NCBI GenBank assembly: GCA_029980465.1
Contig: JARYIJ010000001.1
Coordinates: 2,925,501 to 2,989,500 of the forward strand
DNA: 64,000 nt
Reading direction: 5' to 3'
Origin: Pseudolabrys sp.
GTDB lineage: Bacteria > Pseudomonadota > Alphaproteobacteria > Rhizobiales > Xanthobacteraceae
A model generated the notes under the pieces. It ran no database searches, had not been told where the DNA came from, and worked only from the letters and a program-made list of their open reading frames with translations. Made by a program: the position numbers and the translations under genes. Shown here piece by piece: positions 9,117 through 18,583 of the stretch; position 1 is the first letter of the stretch; every line of letters starts with the position of its first letter.

Positions 9117-11063
9117 TCAGGCGCGGATGTTAGTTTCGGCGGTGGCCTCTTTGCCGAGCGCCTCGAACACCTTGGTGACGATGCCCTTGGCATCGAGGCC
9201 GGCCGTCGCATACATCGCCGCCGGCGTGTCCTGATCGAGGAAGACGTCGGGCAGCACCATCATGCGGACCCGAAGGCCACGGTCGAGCACGCCGTGCTCG
9301 GCCAAAGTCTGCATCACGGCGCTGCCGAAGCCGCCGATGGCGCCTTCCTCGATGGTAACGAGCACCTCGTGGTCGCGGGCGAGCCGCAGGATCAGATCGG
9401 TGTCGAGCGGCTTGGCGAAGCGGGCATCGGCGACCGTGGTCGACAGGCCGAGCGCGGCCAATTCATCGGCGGCCTTGAGGCATTCCGCGAGTCGCGCCCC
9501 GTAAGAGAGCAGGGCGACCTTATGGCCCTCGCGCACGATGCGGCCCTTGCCAATCTCGAGCGGAACGCCTTGCGCAGGCAGATCCACGCCGGTGCCTTCG
9601 CCGCGCGGATAGCGCAGCGCCGACGGTGCGTCGTCGATCGCCGCCGCGGTCGCCACCATGTGCACCAATTCGGCCTCGTCGGCGGCCGCCATCAGCACGA
9701 AGCCGGGCAGGCAGCCGAGATAGGCGACGTCGAAGGCGCCAGCATGGGTCGGGCCGTCGGCGCCGACGAGGCCCGCGCGGTCGAGCGCGAAGCGCACCGG
9801 CAGCTTCTGGATGGCGACGTCGTGAACGACCTGGTCGTAGGCGCGCTGCAGGAAAGTCGAGTAGATGGCGGCAAACGGCTTGAAACCTTCCGCCGCCAGG
9901 CCCGCCGCGAACGTCACCGCGTGCTGCTCGGCGATGCCGACGTCGAAGCAGCGCTTCGGAAACTCCCTGGCGAACAGATCGAGCCCGGTGCCGGACGGCA
10001 TTGCCGCAGTGATGGCGACAATCTTGTCGTCCTTGCGCGCCTCTTTGACGAGGCTCTCCGCGAACACCTTGGTATATTGCGGCGGGCCGCCTTTCGACTT
10101 CGCCTGCGCGCCGGTGGCGACGTCGAACTTGACGACGCCGTGGTACTTGTCGGCGGAGGTTTCGGCGGGCGCGTAGCCCTTGCCTTTCTGCGTCACCACG
10201 TGGATCAGGATCGGCCCGATCTCGGCGTCGCGCACGTTGCGCAGCACCGGTAGCAAATGGTCGAGGTTATGGCCGTCGATCGGCCCGACGTAATAAAAGC
10301 CAAGCTCCTCGAACAGCGTGCCACCGGTGACGTAACCGCGCGCGTGCTCGACCGCGCGGGTGATCGCGCGGTCCCAACTCTTCGGCAGATGTTTGGTGAG
10401 CTGCTTGCCGACGTCGCGCAGCTTGAGATAGGTGCGGCCGGAGGCCAGTCGCGCGAGATAGGCGGACATGGCACCGACCGGCGGAGCGATCGACATGTCG
10501 TTGTCGTTGAGGATGACGATGAGCCGCTCGTTGCGCGCGCCGGCATTGTTCATCGCCTCGTAGGCCATGCCCGCCGACAGCGCGCCGTCGCCGATCACGG
10601 CGATCACGTTGTTGCTCTTGCCGGCGAGATCGCGCGCCACGGCCATGCCGAGCGCGGCGGAAATCGAGGTCGATGAGTGAGCGGCGCCGAAGGGGTCGTA
10701 TTCGCTCTCGGCGCGTTTGGTGAAGCCGGACAAGCCGCCGCCCTGGCGCAGCGTGCGGATGCGGTCGCGCCGGCCGGTCAGGATCTTGTGCGGGTAGGCC
10801 TGGTGGCCGACGTCCCAGATCAGGCGGTCGTTCGGCGTATCGAACACGTAATGAAGGGCGACCGTGAGCTCGACCACGCCAAGGCCGGCACCGAGATGGC
10901 CGCCGGTTTTGGCCACCGCGTTGATCGTCTCTCGGCGCAGTTCGTCGGCAAGCCGCGGCAGGTCCTCGGGCGCCAACTGCCGCAGGTCCCGCGGCAGCCG
11001 GACGCGGTCAAGCAGGGGCGTATCGCTGGGCGTGGTCAAAAAGGCGCTCCGGAACTCATTCAA
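9117..11063 (-). CDS. dxs: 1-deoxy-D-xylulose-5-phosphate synthase
   Basis: Condenses pyruvate with glyceraldehyde 3-phosphate in a thiamine-diphosphate-dependent reaction, the entry step of the MEP isoprenoid pathway. The 648-residue length is typical. Visible signatures are the TPP motif beginning [18 protein letters not shown] at about 155-172, the N-terminal [19 protein letters not shown] at about 56-74, and [15 protein letters not shown] at about 428-442. The first ATG gives the usual N-terminal extension. A 113-bp divergent promoter space separates it from the alpha/beta-hydrolase-like gene. Confidence 0.97.
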   Translation of the reverse strand: MNEFRSAFLTTPSDTPLLDRVRLPRDLRQLAPEDLPRLADELRRETINAVAKTGGHLGAGLGVVELTVALHYVFDTPNDRLIWDVGHQAYPHKILTGRRDRIRTLRQGGGLSGFTKRAESEYDPFGAAHSSTSISAALGMAVARDLAGKSNNVIAVIGDGALSAGMAYEAMNNAGARNERLIVILNDNDMSIAPPVGAMSAYLARLASGRTYLKLRDVGKQLTKHLPKSWDRAITRAVEHARGYVTGGTLFEELGFYYVGPIDGHNLDHLLPVLRNVRDAEIGPILIHVVTQKGKGYAPAETSADKYHGVVKFDVATGAQAKSKGGPPQYTKVFAESLVKEARKDDKIVAITAAMPSGTGLDLFAREFPKRCFDVGIAEQHAVTFAAGLAAEGFKPFAAIYSTFLQRAYDQVVHDVAIQKLPVRFALDRAGLVGADGPTHAGAFDVAYLGCLPGFVLMAAADEAELVHMVATAAAIDDAPSALRYPRGEGTGVDLPAQGVPLEIGKGRIVREGHKVALLSYGARLAECLKAADELAALGLSTTVADARFAKPLDTDLILRLARDHEVLVTIEEGAIGGFGSAVMQTLAEHGVLDRGLRVRMMVLPDVFLDQDTPAAMYATAGLDAKGIVTKVFEALGKEATAETNIRA

Positions 11064-11176
11064 CAGTCAAATGACACGAAATTTATGCCGTGTGCAATCG
11101 CAACCAAATGACTTGACGAAAAGCCTATCTCGTTTTCTCTGGTCACAAGGGCACTTGAAAGGGGTGGGGCTATCGC

Positions 11177-11842
11177 ATGGTTTCGCGGCGTAGGAGCATC
11201 GGCGGAACTTTCGCCGGTTTTATGGTCTTATTGGTGGCTTTGGGCTTTCTCGCAGCGCCGTTTGGCGCCGCCAATGCAAAAAAGGTCCAGGTTCGGCGCG
11301 ACGTACATGTCTATCTGCTGCGCGGCTTGATGAATATCTGGTCGCTCGGTCTCGACGATCTCTCGGACCAAATCCGGGCGCAGGGCATCGCGACCACGGT
11401 CGGCAATCATCTCGATGCGTCCGACATGGCAGCCGATGCGATCGCCGGCTACAAGAAGGGCGTTCGTCACATCATCCTGATCGGACATTCGTGGGGCGGC
11501 AATGCGGCGGTCGACGTCGCCGATGCGCTCAACAAGGAGCACATCCCGGTGGATCTGATCGTGCTGTTCGATCCGTCTTTCGGCAAGGCGGTCGTGCCGC
11601 GCAACGTCCGCAAGGTGGTGAATTTCTACATCCCGAGCGGGCTGGGGTTCGCGGCGGTCGGTTCCAAGAAGTTCACGGGCAAGGTTGAGAACATCGACGA
11701 GGAGAACAATCCCGATATCGATCACCTCAATATCGAGAAGAACAAGGCGCTGCACGCGAAGACGATCAAGCTGATCCTTTCGGCGATCGGCGGCCGGCCA
11801 CGCGCGCCCGCGCCAATGTCCGCACCGCAGGCGTCGAAGTGA
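11177..11842 (+). CDS. Exported alpha/beta-hydrolase-fold protein
   Basis: A 221-residue protein with an N-terminal signal peptide or anchor (about 8-33) and a serine-hydrolase nucleophile elbow GHSWGG at about 102-107, the Ser at about 104. The downstream FDPSFG segment and a late His (about 180) could complete a triad, but this is only a suggestion. No specific substrate is recognised. It overlaps the next gene by 4 bases (GTGA), so translation is probably coupled and the two products may act in the same envelope process. Confidence 0.7.
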   Translation: MVSRRRSIGGTFAGFMVLLVALGFLAAPFGAANAKKVQVRRDVHVYLLRGLMNIWSLGLDDLSDQIRAQGIATTVGNHLDASDMAADAIAGYKKGVRHIILIGHSWGGNAAVDVADALNKEHIPVDLIVLFDPSFGKAVVPRNVRKVVNFYIPSGLGFAAVGSKKFTGKVENIDEENNPDIDHLNIEKNKALHAKTIKLILSAIGGRPRAPAPMSAPQASK

Positions 11843-12423
11843 CGAAAACCGTCGCATTGCTGGTGTGGGCGGCCGGCATTGTGGCTTGGTACATCATTCG
11901 CCATCCTTACTCGCGCAAGGCGCGCAAGGGCGCGGTGAGCAAGAACATGATCGACGGCACCGAATGGGTGGTGCTGACGATCCTGACGCTCGGGCTGTTC
12001 GTCATTCCGGCGGTCTATGCCGCGACCGGGCTGCCGCGGGTGGCGGAGCGGCCATTCGATCCGGCGCTGGCCTGGATCGGCGTGCTGGCATTTGCCGGGT
12101 CGCTCTGGCTGTTCTGGCGCACCCATGTCGATCTCGGCCGCAACTGGTCGGTCAGCCTGAAGATGCGCGAGAAGCACCAGCTCGTGACGCAGGGCGTTTA
12201 TCATTACGTGCGTCATCCGATGTATTCGTCGTTCCTGCTGATGGCCGTCGGACAGCTTTTGCTGCTGCCGAACTGGGTCGGCGGCGGTGCGGGGATCGTT
12301 GGCGTCGCCTGCCTCCTGCTGTTCCGCTTGCGGCGCGAGGAAACCATGATGCGGGAGCGTTTCGGCGACGCCTATCGGGACTATAGCGCGCGCACGGCGC
12401 GGATCATCCCCTGGCTCATCTGA
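11839..12423 (+). CDS. Isoprenylcysteine carboxyl methyltransferase (ICMT)-like membrane methyltransferase
   Basis: A 194-residue inner-membrane protein with four to five hydrophobic segments and the C-terminal ICMT/PEMT signature: YHYVRHPMYSSFLLM at about 115-129 and the RREETMMRERFGDAYRDY segment at about 157-175. Bacterial members methylate carboxyl groups or lipids in the membrane using SAM. A GTG start overlaps the stop of the preceding gene (GTGA). The substrate is unknown. Confidence 0.8.
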   Translation: MTKTVALLVWAAGIVAWYIIRHPYSRKARKGAVSKNMIDGTEWVVLTILTLGLFVIPAVYAATGLPRVAERPFDPALAWIGVLAFAGSLWLFWRTHVDLGRNWSVSLKMREKHQLVTQGVYHYVRHPMYSSFLLMAVGQLLLLPNWVGGGAGIVGVACLLLFRLRREETMMRERFGDAYRDYSARTARIIPWLI

Positions 12424-12437
12424 ACGGGGCGGCATCG

Positions 12438-13238
12438 ATGCTGGGGCGCAGCGTTCCGATCACGACAGCGCGCAGGAACATCCTCGATCTCATGTACTGG
12501 TCGAAGAAGGTGCCGACCGTCCCGGTGCAGCGCGACATTACGATCGCAGATGTCATTGCCGCGCGCGCCGCCTGCGCCGAACGCCCGCGCTGGACGGCGA
12601 TCTTTACCAAGGCCTATGCGTTGGTCTGCGACGACTTTCCGATGCTGCGCCGCGCCTACGTCAAGTTTCCGCGGCCGCGCTATTACGAATTCGCGGCGAG
12701 TTCCGCCAGCATCATCACCGAGCGCGATTTCGGCGGCGAATACTCGACGATCTCCTACCTCATCCGCGATCCGGCCAAAATGCCGCTATTGCAGATTTCC
12801 CAGCGGCTGAGCGCCGCCGAGGCCGCGCGCATCGAGGACGTCAGCGACTTCCGCCGCATCCTGCGCACCGCGCGCATGCCGCTGCCGGTGCGCCGTATCC
12901 TGTGGTGGCTCGGCCTCAACGTGCCGCGCCAGCGCTGGCGCTTCTTCGGCACTTACGGCGTGTCGGTCTATTCCGCCTTGCGGGCGGAATCGCTGCACCC
13001 GCTGTCGCCGCTGACCTCGACGCTCAATTACGGCATCTTCCGCGACGACGGCACCGTGACGGTGCGCATCATCTACGATCATCGCGTGGTCGATGGCGCG
13101 GTGGTCGCGCGCGTGCTCGGCCGGCTCGAGGAGGTTATGAACGGTCCGATCGTCGACGAACTCAGGTCGATGCCGCAGGCCGCTACTTTACGTCCAGAGG
13201 CTCCGTCCCCGTCGGCTTTCCGGCCGCGTCGAGCGTGA
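12438..13238 (+). CDS. Protein with 2-oxoacid dehydrogenase acyltransferase-like catalytic fold
   Basis: A 266-residue protein that ends with [15 protein letters not shown] (about 213-227), matching the DHRxxDG active-site motif of dihydrolipoamide acyltransferases. It lacks the lipoyl and peripheral-subunit-binding domains of true E2 proteins, so it is a stand-alone chloramphenicol-acetyltransferase-fold enzyme of unknown acceptor. It is 14 bp downstream of the ICMT-like gene and probably in the same operon. Its 3' end overlaps the convergent xseB by 56 bp. Confidence 0.75.
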   Translation: MLGRSVPITTARRNILDLMYWSKKVPTVPVQRDITIADVIAARAACAERPRWTAIFTKAYALVCDDFPMLRRAYVKFPRPRYYEFAASSASIITERDFGGEYSTISYLIRDPAKMPLLQISQRLSAAEAARIEDVSDFRRILRTARMPLPVRRILWWLGLNVPRQRWRFFGTYGVSVYSALRAESLHPLSPLTSTLNYGIFRDDGTVTVRIIYDHRVVDGAVVARVLGRLEEVMNGPIVDELRSMPQAATLRPEAPSPSAFRPRRA

Positions 13239-13434
13239 TCTTCTCGACCCGCGCTTCGGCGGCGCGCAGCAGCTCCTCGCAGCGGCGCTTGAGCACCTCG
13301 CCGCGCTCGTAGATCGCGACCGACTCTTCGAGCGGCACCTTGCCGTCCTCGAGCCGTTTCACGATCGTTTCGAGTTCCTCGATCGCGCGCTCGAAGGGCA
13401 TCGTCTTGACGTCGGTGTTGTCGCTCTGGGCCAT
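13183..13434 (-). CDS. xseB: Exodeoxyribonuclease VII small subunit
   Basis: An 83-residue subunit that, with XseA, degrades single-stranded DNA to short acid-soluble pieces in the cytoplasm. The sequence [18 protein letters not shown] (about 14-31) followed by [14 protein letters not shown] (about 35-48) is the family core. Its 3' end overlaps the acyltransferase-like gene on the other strand by 56 bp. xseA is not in the window. Confidence 0.94.
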   Translation of the reverse strand: MAQSDNTDVKTMPFERAIEELETIVKRLEDGKVPLEESVAIYERGEVLKRRCEELLRAAEARVEKITLDAAGKPTGTEPLDVK

Positions 13435-13479
13435 GTCGTCGTCCGGTTCGATCTGGATTCGCCGCCAATATAAACGCAG

Positions 13480-14301
13480 CTAGCGGCGGGCGCGAGCCGT
13501 CTGGGTGCCGTGCCGCGCCTGCATCAGGCCCGGAAAGAAGCGCTCCAGCGTTACCACCAGCTTGGGCATGAAGCCCGGAATGATGATGCGCTTGCCGCGC
13601 ATGAAGCCGTCGTAGCCGGCGCGCGCCACCGCGTCGGCCGGCATATAGAGGAACGACGGGAAGATTTTCGGTCCCATGCCGGCGCGGCCGAAGAACGCGG
13701 TGCGCACCGGGCCGGGGCACAGCGCGCTGACCTTGACGCCGTGCGGCGCCAGCTCTCGGTGCAGCGCCTGGCTCAGCGACACCACATAGGCCTTGCTGGC
13801 GAAATAGACCGCCATGTTTTCGCCGGTGAGGAATCCGGCGATCGAGGCGACGTTGAGAATGCCGCCGCGATGGCGCTTCACGCTGTCGGCGAAGCGCAGC
13901 GACAATTCGGTGACGGCGCGGGCGTCGAGATCGATGACGGCAAGCTGCTCGCCGATGTCGAGCGAGGCCGCTGCGCCATAAAGCCCGAAACCGGCATTAT
14001 TGACGACGACGGCGGGCTCGAGGCCCTGCGCGGCGAGCGCCTCCGCCAGTGCCACCGGCCCGTCGCGGTCGGCGAGATCGGCGGTGACGACATGCGGCGC
14101 CTTGTGCCCCGCCTTGACGAGATCGGCGGCGAGCGCGTCGAGCGGCTCCCGCCGCCGCGCGGTGACGGCAAGCTCATGGCCGTGCGCGGCGAACACCCTG
14201 GCGAGCGCGGCGCCGATGCCGGACGATGCGCCGGTGATCAGCGTGACGGGCTTGAGCGTCTGAAGGGCTTGTTGGCTCGACAAGGGATGAGGACTGCACA
14301 A
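13480..14301 (-). CDS. Short-chain dehydrogenase/reductase
   Basis: A 273-residue SDR with the nucleotide-binding motif TGASSGIGAALARVF at about 23-37, NNAG at about 97-100, a catalytic Ser at about 150 and YFASK at about 165-169 containing the Tyr-x-x-x-Lys pair. It belongs with the DltE-like or acyl-reducing SDRs, and the C-terminal extension past 200 is typical of that branch. The substrate cannot be assigned. It is followed by xseB on the same strand. Confidence 0.88.
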   Translation of the reverse strand: MCSPHPLSSQQALQTLKPVTLITGASSGIGAALARVFAAHGHELAVTARRREPLDALAADLVKAGHKAPHVVTADLADRDGPVALAEALAAQGLEPAVVVNNAGFGLYGAAASLDIGEQLAVIDLDARAVTELSLRFADSVKRHRGGILNVASIAGFLTGENMAVYFASKAYVVSLSQALHRELAPHGVKVSALCPGPVRTAFFGRAGMGPKIFPSFLYMPADAVARAGYDGFMRGKRIIIPGFMPKLVVTLERFFPGLMQARHGTQTARARR

Positions 14302-14352
14302 TGATCGGTCGCGGCGGAAGCTAGCCCAGCCGGGCAGGGACGCAAAGCGGGA

Positions 14353-15078
14353 ATGGCCACTCTCACCAGCAAGATCGTGCTCGTCACCGGCGCAGCCGGC
14401 GCCATCGGCTCAGCCGTCTGCGCCGCGGTGACGCGCGGCGGCGGCACGGCGATCGCCACCGACCTCAAGGCCGGCGGCGCGATCGCTTATGCGCTCGATG
14501 TCACCGCGGAGAAGGACTGGAGTCGCGTGATGGCCGACATCGAGCGCGCGCACGGCCGGCTCGACGGCCTCGTCAACGCCGCCGGCATCGTCGCGCTCGG
14601 CACCGTGGAGCAGCTCGACTTCGCCACCTGGCGGCGCGTTCTCTCGATCAACCTCGACGGCGCGTTCCTCGGCTGCAAATACGCGATGCCGCTCTTACGC
14701 AAGCAGGGCGGCGCGATCGTCAACCTGTCGTCGGTGTCGGGGCTGGTCGGCGGCCACAACCTTGCCGCCTACAATGCCTCGAAGGGCGGGCTGTCGCTGC
14801 TGTCGAAGTCGGTCGCGCTCCACGGCGCGCGCCTGAAGCCGCCGGTGCGCTGCAATGCCATCTGTCCGGCTTTCGTCGAGGGCCCGATGATCGAGCAGAT
14901 CGCGCAATCGGCCCGCAACCCCGATCTGGCGCGCGAGAAGATGCCGCAGGAAATCCCGCTCGGCCGGGTTGCCAAGCCCGGCGAGATCGCGGCGCTGTGC
15001 GCCTATCTGCTGTCGGACGAGGCGGCCTTCATCACCGGCGCCGACGTGCCGATCGACGGCGGGCTGACGGCGCGCTGA
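14353..15078 (+). CDS. Short-chain dehydrogenase/reductase, FabG / hydroxyacid dehydrogenase type
   Basis: A 241-residue classical SDR: TGAAGAIGSAV at about 11-21, NAAGIV at about 75-80, Ser at about 132 and YNASKGGL at about 143-150 (Tyr-x-x-x-Lys), ending with the common IDGGLTAR tail. It likely oxidises a small 3-hydroxy compound with NAD(P). The IS481 element lies 27 bp downstream and has split what seems to be this gene's terminator hairpin. Confidence 0.88.
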   Translation: MATLTSKIVLVTGAAGAIGSAVCAAVTRGGGTAIATDLKAGGAIAYALDVTAEKDWSRVMADIERAHGRLDGLVNAAGIVALGTVEQLDFATWRRVLSINLDGAFLGCKYAMPLLRKQGGAIVNLSSVSGLVGGHNLAAYNASKGGLSLLSKSVALHGARLKPPVRCNAICPAFVEGPMIEQIAQSARNPDLAREKMPQEIPLGRVAKPGEIAALCAYLLSDEAAFITGADVPIDGGLTAR

Positions 15079-15100
15079 GGATGAAAATGTCATCACCGGG

Positions 15101-15105
15101 CTTGT
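15101..15105. repeat. Target-site duplication, left copy (CTTGT)
   Basis: CTTGT directly flanks the left end of the IS481 element and is repeated exactly at 16366-16370, as expected for a 5-bp duplication made on insertion. Confidence 0.85.
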
Positions 15106-16365
15106 TGTAAAGCCCGAGGACATCCCTGACAGGTGTTCGGAGAGATGCTTTACGCCATTTGGGAGGAACGCGGACAGTTAAGATCGAAGGAAGCGATTTC
15201 GTGGGCTCCGAAGCAGATGGCGAAGCATCCATCAGGCAGGCGAGGCCGGATAGCGAGATATTCCCCGCAAAAGGCGTCCGGTACTTTCCAGAGCCTGTTG
15301 TGAAAGGACACATAGGCCTTGGTCTTGCCGACGCGGCGGACGATCTCACCTTGATCGTAGCGGGGAACCGGCAGTGTCTCGGGGAAGCTTCGCCTTGACG
15401 GTCGGTAGTGCTCAGCGGGTGTCGTGAAGCCGAGCGATTGATGCGGCCGCTGGCGATTGTAGACATGACGCCAGTGATCGAAAGCGGCTTGCGCATCATC
15501 GAACCCTTGCAGTTGTACGAGCGCGAGTACCTCGGCGGCAAGGCTGCGATGGAAGCGTTCGTTCTTGCCGCGTCCTTGCGGATGATACGGTGTGCTGTGG
15601 ATGATGGCGATGCCGAGCTTGAGCAGCCACAGCCGCAGGGGTGTCCATTGGCCGGGCTTTCCACCGCCCCAAGGCGATCCGTTGTCGACATAGATGGCAT
15701 GGGGCAGGCCGTGGCGGCGCAAAACCCGCTCCAGATGCGCTTGGACCGTCTGCGTCTGCTGGTCGGCACAGGCTGCAAGCCCCACAGCAAAGCGCGAATG
15801 ATCATCGATGATCGTCAGAGGATGCAGCCAGGCACCGCTGCCGAGCCGCACGCGTCCCTTGAAATCCATTTGCCACAGCGCATTCGGCGCTGTGCGCTCG
15901 AAGCCTCCATAGGCACGGCCGGGACTATCCACCGCGATGCGGCCATGACGCGACAGCACCGCATGGACGGTCGAGGCCGACGGTGGCACGATTCCGTTCC
16001 GCTGCAAAACCGCCGCGATCTTGCGCGCCCCCCAGGCCGGATGCGCGTCGCGCACCGCAAGAATGCGCGCTTCGAGCTCCCCCGCAAGCCGCCGAGGGCT
16101 CTGCAGTGGCCGCCGCGAGCGGTCCGCAAAATTGCTTTCTCCTGCCGCGAACCGCCGCAGCCACAGATGACCCGTCTGCCGGCTGATCCCAAAGCGCGCG
16201 CACAGCGCTGACACGTTCGCTCCCTCAAGTGAGGCCAGCATCACGAACTCCCGACGCTGATCCGCCACCGATACCTCCCGCCATGTCATCCCGACCTCCC
16301 TGCCTCTCGGCGGCAGTGTCAGGCATGTCTCCGAACGGGTGTCAGGTATCTCTCAAGGCCGTACA
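15106..16365 (-). mobile_element. Complete IS481-family insertion sequence
   Basis: A 1260-bp element bounded by imperfect inverted repeats that both begin TGTA. The left repeat (15106-15148) and the right repeat (16324-16365, complement) share blocks such as CCTGACA and GTTCGGAGA. Perfect CTTGT duplications flank it. It carries one intact transposase gene on the minus strand. Intact ends, gene and duplications suggest a recent, possibly still active insertion. Before insertion the flanks join as ATCACCGGG-CTTGT-CCCGGTGAT, so it landed in the loop of a hairpin. Confidence 0.9.
15150..16289 (-). CDS. IS481-family transposase (DDE)
   Basis: A 379-residue transposase. The N-terminus is a helix-turn-helix (NVSALCARFGISRQTGHLWL, about 25-44) followed by a second basic helix-turn-helix. 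The rve integrase core holds the catalytic triad: WQMDFKG (Asp at about 141), IYVDNGSPWG (Asp at about 202) and GKNERFHRS (Glu at about 242). A GGGAGG ribosome binding site precedes the ATG. No frameshift or stop interrupts it. Confidence 0.95.
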   Translation of the reverse strand: MTWREVSVADQRREFVMLASLEGANVSALCARFGISRQTGHLWLRRFAAGESNFADRSRRPLQSPRRLAGELEARILAVRDAHPAWGARKIAAVLQRNGIVPPSASTVHAVLSRHGRIAVDSPGRAYGGFERTAPNALWQMDFKGRVRLGSGAWLHPLTIIDDHSRFAVGLAACADQQTQTVQAHLERVLRRHGLPHAIYVDNGSPWGGGKPGQWTPLRLWLLKLGIAIIHSTPYHPQGRGKNERFHRSLAAEVLALVQLQGFDDAQAAFDHWRHVYNRQRPHQSLGFTTPAEHYRPSRRSFPETLPVPRYDQGEIVRRVGKTKAYVSFHNRLWKVPDAFCGEYLAIRPRLPDGCFAICFGAHEIASFDLNCPRSSQMA

Positions 16366-16370
16366 CTTGT
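16366..16370. repeat. Target-site duplication, right copy (CTTGT)
   Basis: Exact repeat of 15101-15105, immediately outside the right inverted repeat of the IS481 element. Confidence 0.85.
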
Positions 16371-16416
16371 CCCGGTGATCTCGCTGAGGCGAGCACGGTC
16401 TGGCCCTAAGCGGGAT

Positions 16417-16471
16417 GGCCGGGTCATAGGCGTCCGTTAGGACGCCGTTCTTCGAACGGCTATGCCCGGCC
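16417..16471. repeat. Cloverleaf-like palindromic repeat
   Basis: Outer arms GGCCGGGTCATAG (16417-16429) and CTATGCCCGGCC (16460-16471) pair with one bulged base. Two short hairpins sit between them: GCGTCC-GTTA-GGACGC (16430-16445) and CGTTC-TTC-GAACG (16446-16458). This makes a compact three-way junction just downstream of the deacetylase gene; it may end that transcript and resembles a mobile intergenic repeat. Confidence 0.7.
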
Positions 16472-16485
16472 GTGACTGCGATAAG

Positions 16486-17418
16486 TTACCCAGCCTTCAT
16501 CAACTCCGCGACGTGCGCGGCCGTCGAGCGTGACAGGCCTTGCAGGTCGTAGCCGCCTTCGAGCAGCGAGACGATGCGGCCATCACAGTATTGATCGGCG
16601 ATCTCCATCAGCTTCTGCGTGATCCACGTGTAGTCCGCCTCGACGAAATTGAGATTGGCGAGAGGATCACGGGTGTGGGCGTCGAAGCCCGCCGAGATGA
16701 CGAGAAGCTGCGGCTTGAACTCGACGAGGCGCGGCAGGATCACGCTCTCCATCGCTTCGCGGAATTCGGCGCCGCCGTCGCCCGCGGCGAGCGGCGCGTT
16801 GACGATGGTGTCGTGGTCGCCGCGCTCGCTGCGCGCGCCGGTTCCGGGATAGAGTGGCATCTCGTGCGTCGAGGCGTACATCACGCTCTTGTCGGACCAG
16901 AAGATGTCTTGCGAGCCGTTGCCGTGATGCACGTCGAAATCGACGATGGCGACGCGCTCGACGCCGTGCTTCGTCTGCGCGTGGCGCGCGGCGATGGCGG
17001 CGTTGTTGAACAGGCAGAATCCCATCGGCCGCGCCGTCTCGGCGTGATGGCCGGGCGGGCGCGTGGCGACGAAGGCATTGGCAACCTTGCCGGTCATCAC
17101 CTCGTCGACTGCGAACACGCCACCGCCGACGCAGCGCAGCGCCGCTTCGAAGCTGCCCGGCGACATGACGGTGTCGGCGTCGAGCCGTACCAGGCCGTCG
17201 TCGGGCGAAGCGTCCTTGATCGCCTCGACGTAGTCCATCGGATGGCACAGCGCGATCGTGTCGAAGTCGCCGAGCGGCGCCTGTTCACGAACTAGCGTCT
17301 GGAACTTCTCATCCTCCAGCGCGTGCTCGACGGCGCGGATGCGGTCGGGCCGCTCGGGATGGCCGGCGGGTGTCTGGTGATCGAGGCAGGCGGGATGCGA
17401 GACGAGGAGCGTGGACAT
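16486..17418 (-). CDS. Histone-deacetylase-family (acetoin utilisation type) deacetylase
   Basis: A 310-residue zinc hydrolase of the arginase/deacetylase fold, acting on N-acetylated amines or acetyl-lysine. Key segments are RPPGHHAETARPMGFCLFNN at about 121-140 (catalytic His pair), DFDVHHGNGSQDIFW at about 159-173 (zinc Asp and His) and SAGFDAHTRDPL at about 243-254 (second zinc Asp). The ATG at 17418 (MSTLLVSHP) is preferred over an upstream in-frame ATG at 17478, since the former fits the family N-terminus. The substrate is unknown. Confidence 0.92.
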   Translation of the reverse strand: MSTLLVSHPACLDHQTPAGHPERPDRIRAVEHALEDEKFQTLVREQAPLGDFDTIALCHPMDYVEAIKDASPDDGLVRLDADTVMSPGSFEAALRCVGGGVFAVDEVMTGKVANAFVATRPPGHHAETARPMGFCLFNNAAIAARHAQTKHGVERVAIVDFDVHHGNGSQDIFWSDKSVMYASTHEMPLYPGTGARSERGDHDTIVNAPLAAGDGGAEFREAMESVILPRLVEFKPQLLVISAGFDAHTRDPLANLNFVEADYTWITQKLMEIADQYCDGRIVSLLEGGYDLQGLSRSTAAHVAELMKAG

Positions 17419-17490
17419 GGGGTGTTGTAACGCGGTGGCTCGCCATTGAGCAAACACTCCGTCGTCCCACCTTCGCAATGACGACGGTAA

Positions 17491-18351
17491 CTAGCGTTTC
17501 GGCTCCAGGCTCACCCCTTGGGGCGGCGGCCTGTCGTCCGGCACGAAGAAATCCGGCTGCAGCGCCACGCCCGGATCGACGCGATAGCGGTCGAAATCGC
17601 TGACGCCCTCGCTGGCGAGGAAGGTGTCGTCGATCAGGAAATGTCCGGTGAAGTCGCGCGGCTTCTGGAAGATGCGCCACGCGGCGTCGGCCAGAATCTC
17701 CGGCGTGCGCGAGCGCCGCATCACCTCGCCGCCGCCGAGCAGGTTCTTGATCGCCGCGGTGGCGATCGTCGTGCGCGGCCACAACGCGTTGACGGCGATC
17801 CTGCCGCGCATCTCACCGGCGAGGCCAAGCACCACCATGCTCATGCCGAACTTCGCCATCGTGTAGGCGGTCGAGGGCGCGAACCACTTCTCCTTCATGT
17901 CGAGCGGCGGCGACAGCATGAGAATATGCGGGCTCGCGGCTTTCAGCAGATAAGGGATCGCGAATTTCGACACCATGTAGGTGCCGCGCGCGTTGATCTG
18001 CTGCATCAGGTCAAAGCGCTTCATGTCGGTCGTCTCGACCGGCGTCAGCGAGATGGCGCTGGCGTTGTTCACGACGATGTCGAGGCCGCCGAATGTCGCT
18101 GCGGTGCGGTCGATGGCGTCCTTCACCGCATGCTCGTCGCGCACGTCGACGACGAGCGGCAGCGCCTTGCCGCCGGCTTTCTCGACCGCTTCGGCGGCGG
18201 TGTAGATGGTGCCTTCGAGCCTGGGATGGGGCTCGGTGGTCTTCGCGGCGATGGCGACATTGGCGCCGTCGCGCGCGGCGCGCAGCCCGACGGCGAGCCC
18301 GATGCCGCGCGAAGCGCCGGTGATGAACAGTGTTTTGCCCTTGAGTGACAT
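17491..18351 (-). CDS. Short-chain dehydrogenase, HSDL2-like
   Basis: A 286-residue SDR with TGASRGIGLAV at about 11-21 and NNASAIS at about 91-97. The active-site tyrosine lies in STAYTMAKFGMSM at about 157-169. The long insert after the cofactor site (KTTEPHPRLEGTIYTAA) and the segment ILMLSPPLDM are typical of the hydroxysteroid-dehydrogenase-like 2 group, which is linked to fatty-acid metabolism. The start at MSLKGK (18351) is chosen; a second ATG lies 12 bases upstream. It sits near an acyl-CoA dehydrogenase gene but is separated from it by a repeat-rich gap. Confidence 0.88.
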   Translation of the reverse strand: MSLKGKTLFITGASRGIGLAVGLRAARDGANVAIAAKTTEPHPRLEGTIYTAAEAVEKAGGKALPLVVDVRDEHAVKDAIDRTAATFGGLDIVVNNASAISLTPVETTDMKRFDLMQQINARGTYMVSKFAIPYLLKAASPHILMLSPPLDMKEKWFAPSTAYTMAKFGMSMVVLGLAGEMRGRIAVNALWPRTTIATAAIKNLLGGGEVMRRSRTPEILADAAWRIFQKPRDFTGHFLIDDTFLASEGVSDFDRYRVDPGVALQPDFFVPDDRPPPQGVSLEPKR

Positions 18352-18583
18352 GCCGGTGACCATCCTCGGACGGCCGGCCTCGCTTTTGCGGGCCGGTTCC
18401 TAAATGATAGCCCGACACCGACAATCATCTCCACTGTGCCGTCCGCCGACGCGCCGGGCCTCATGGTTCGAGACGCGCTGCTGCGAAGCGCTCCTCGCCA
18501 TGAGGAGCCACACATTCAGCGTCATGCCTGGGTCAAGCCCGGCAATGACAGCGGGGAATGGTGCGAGGCCCTCATCAGCCTCA

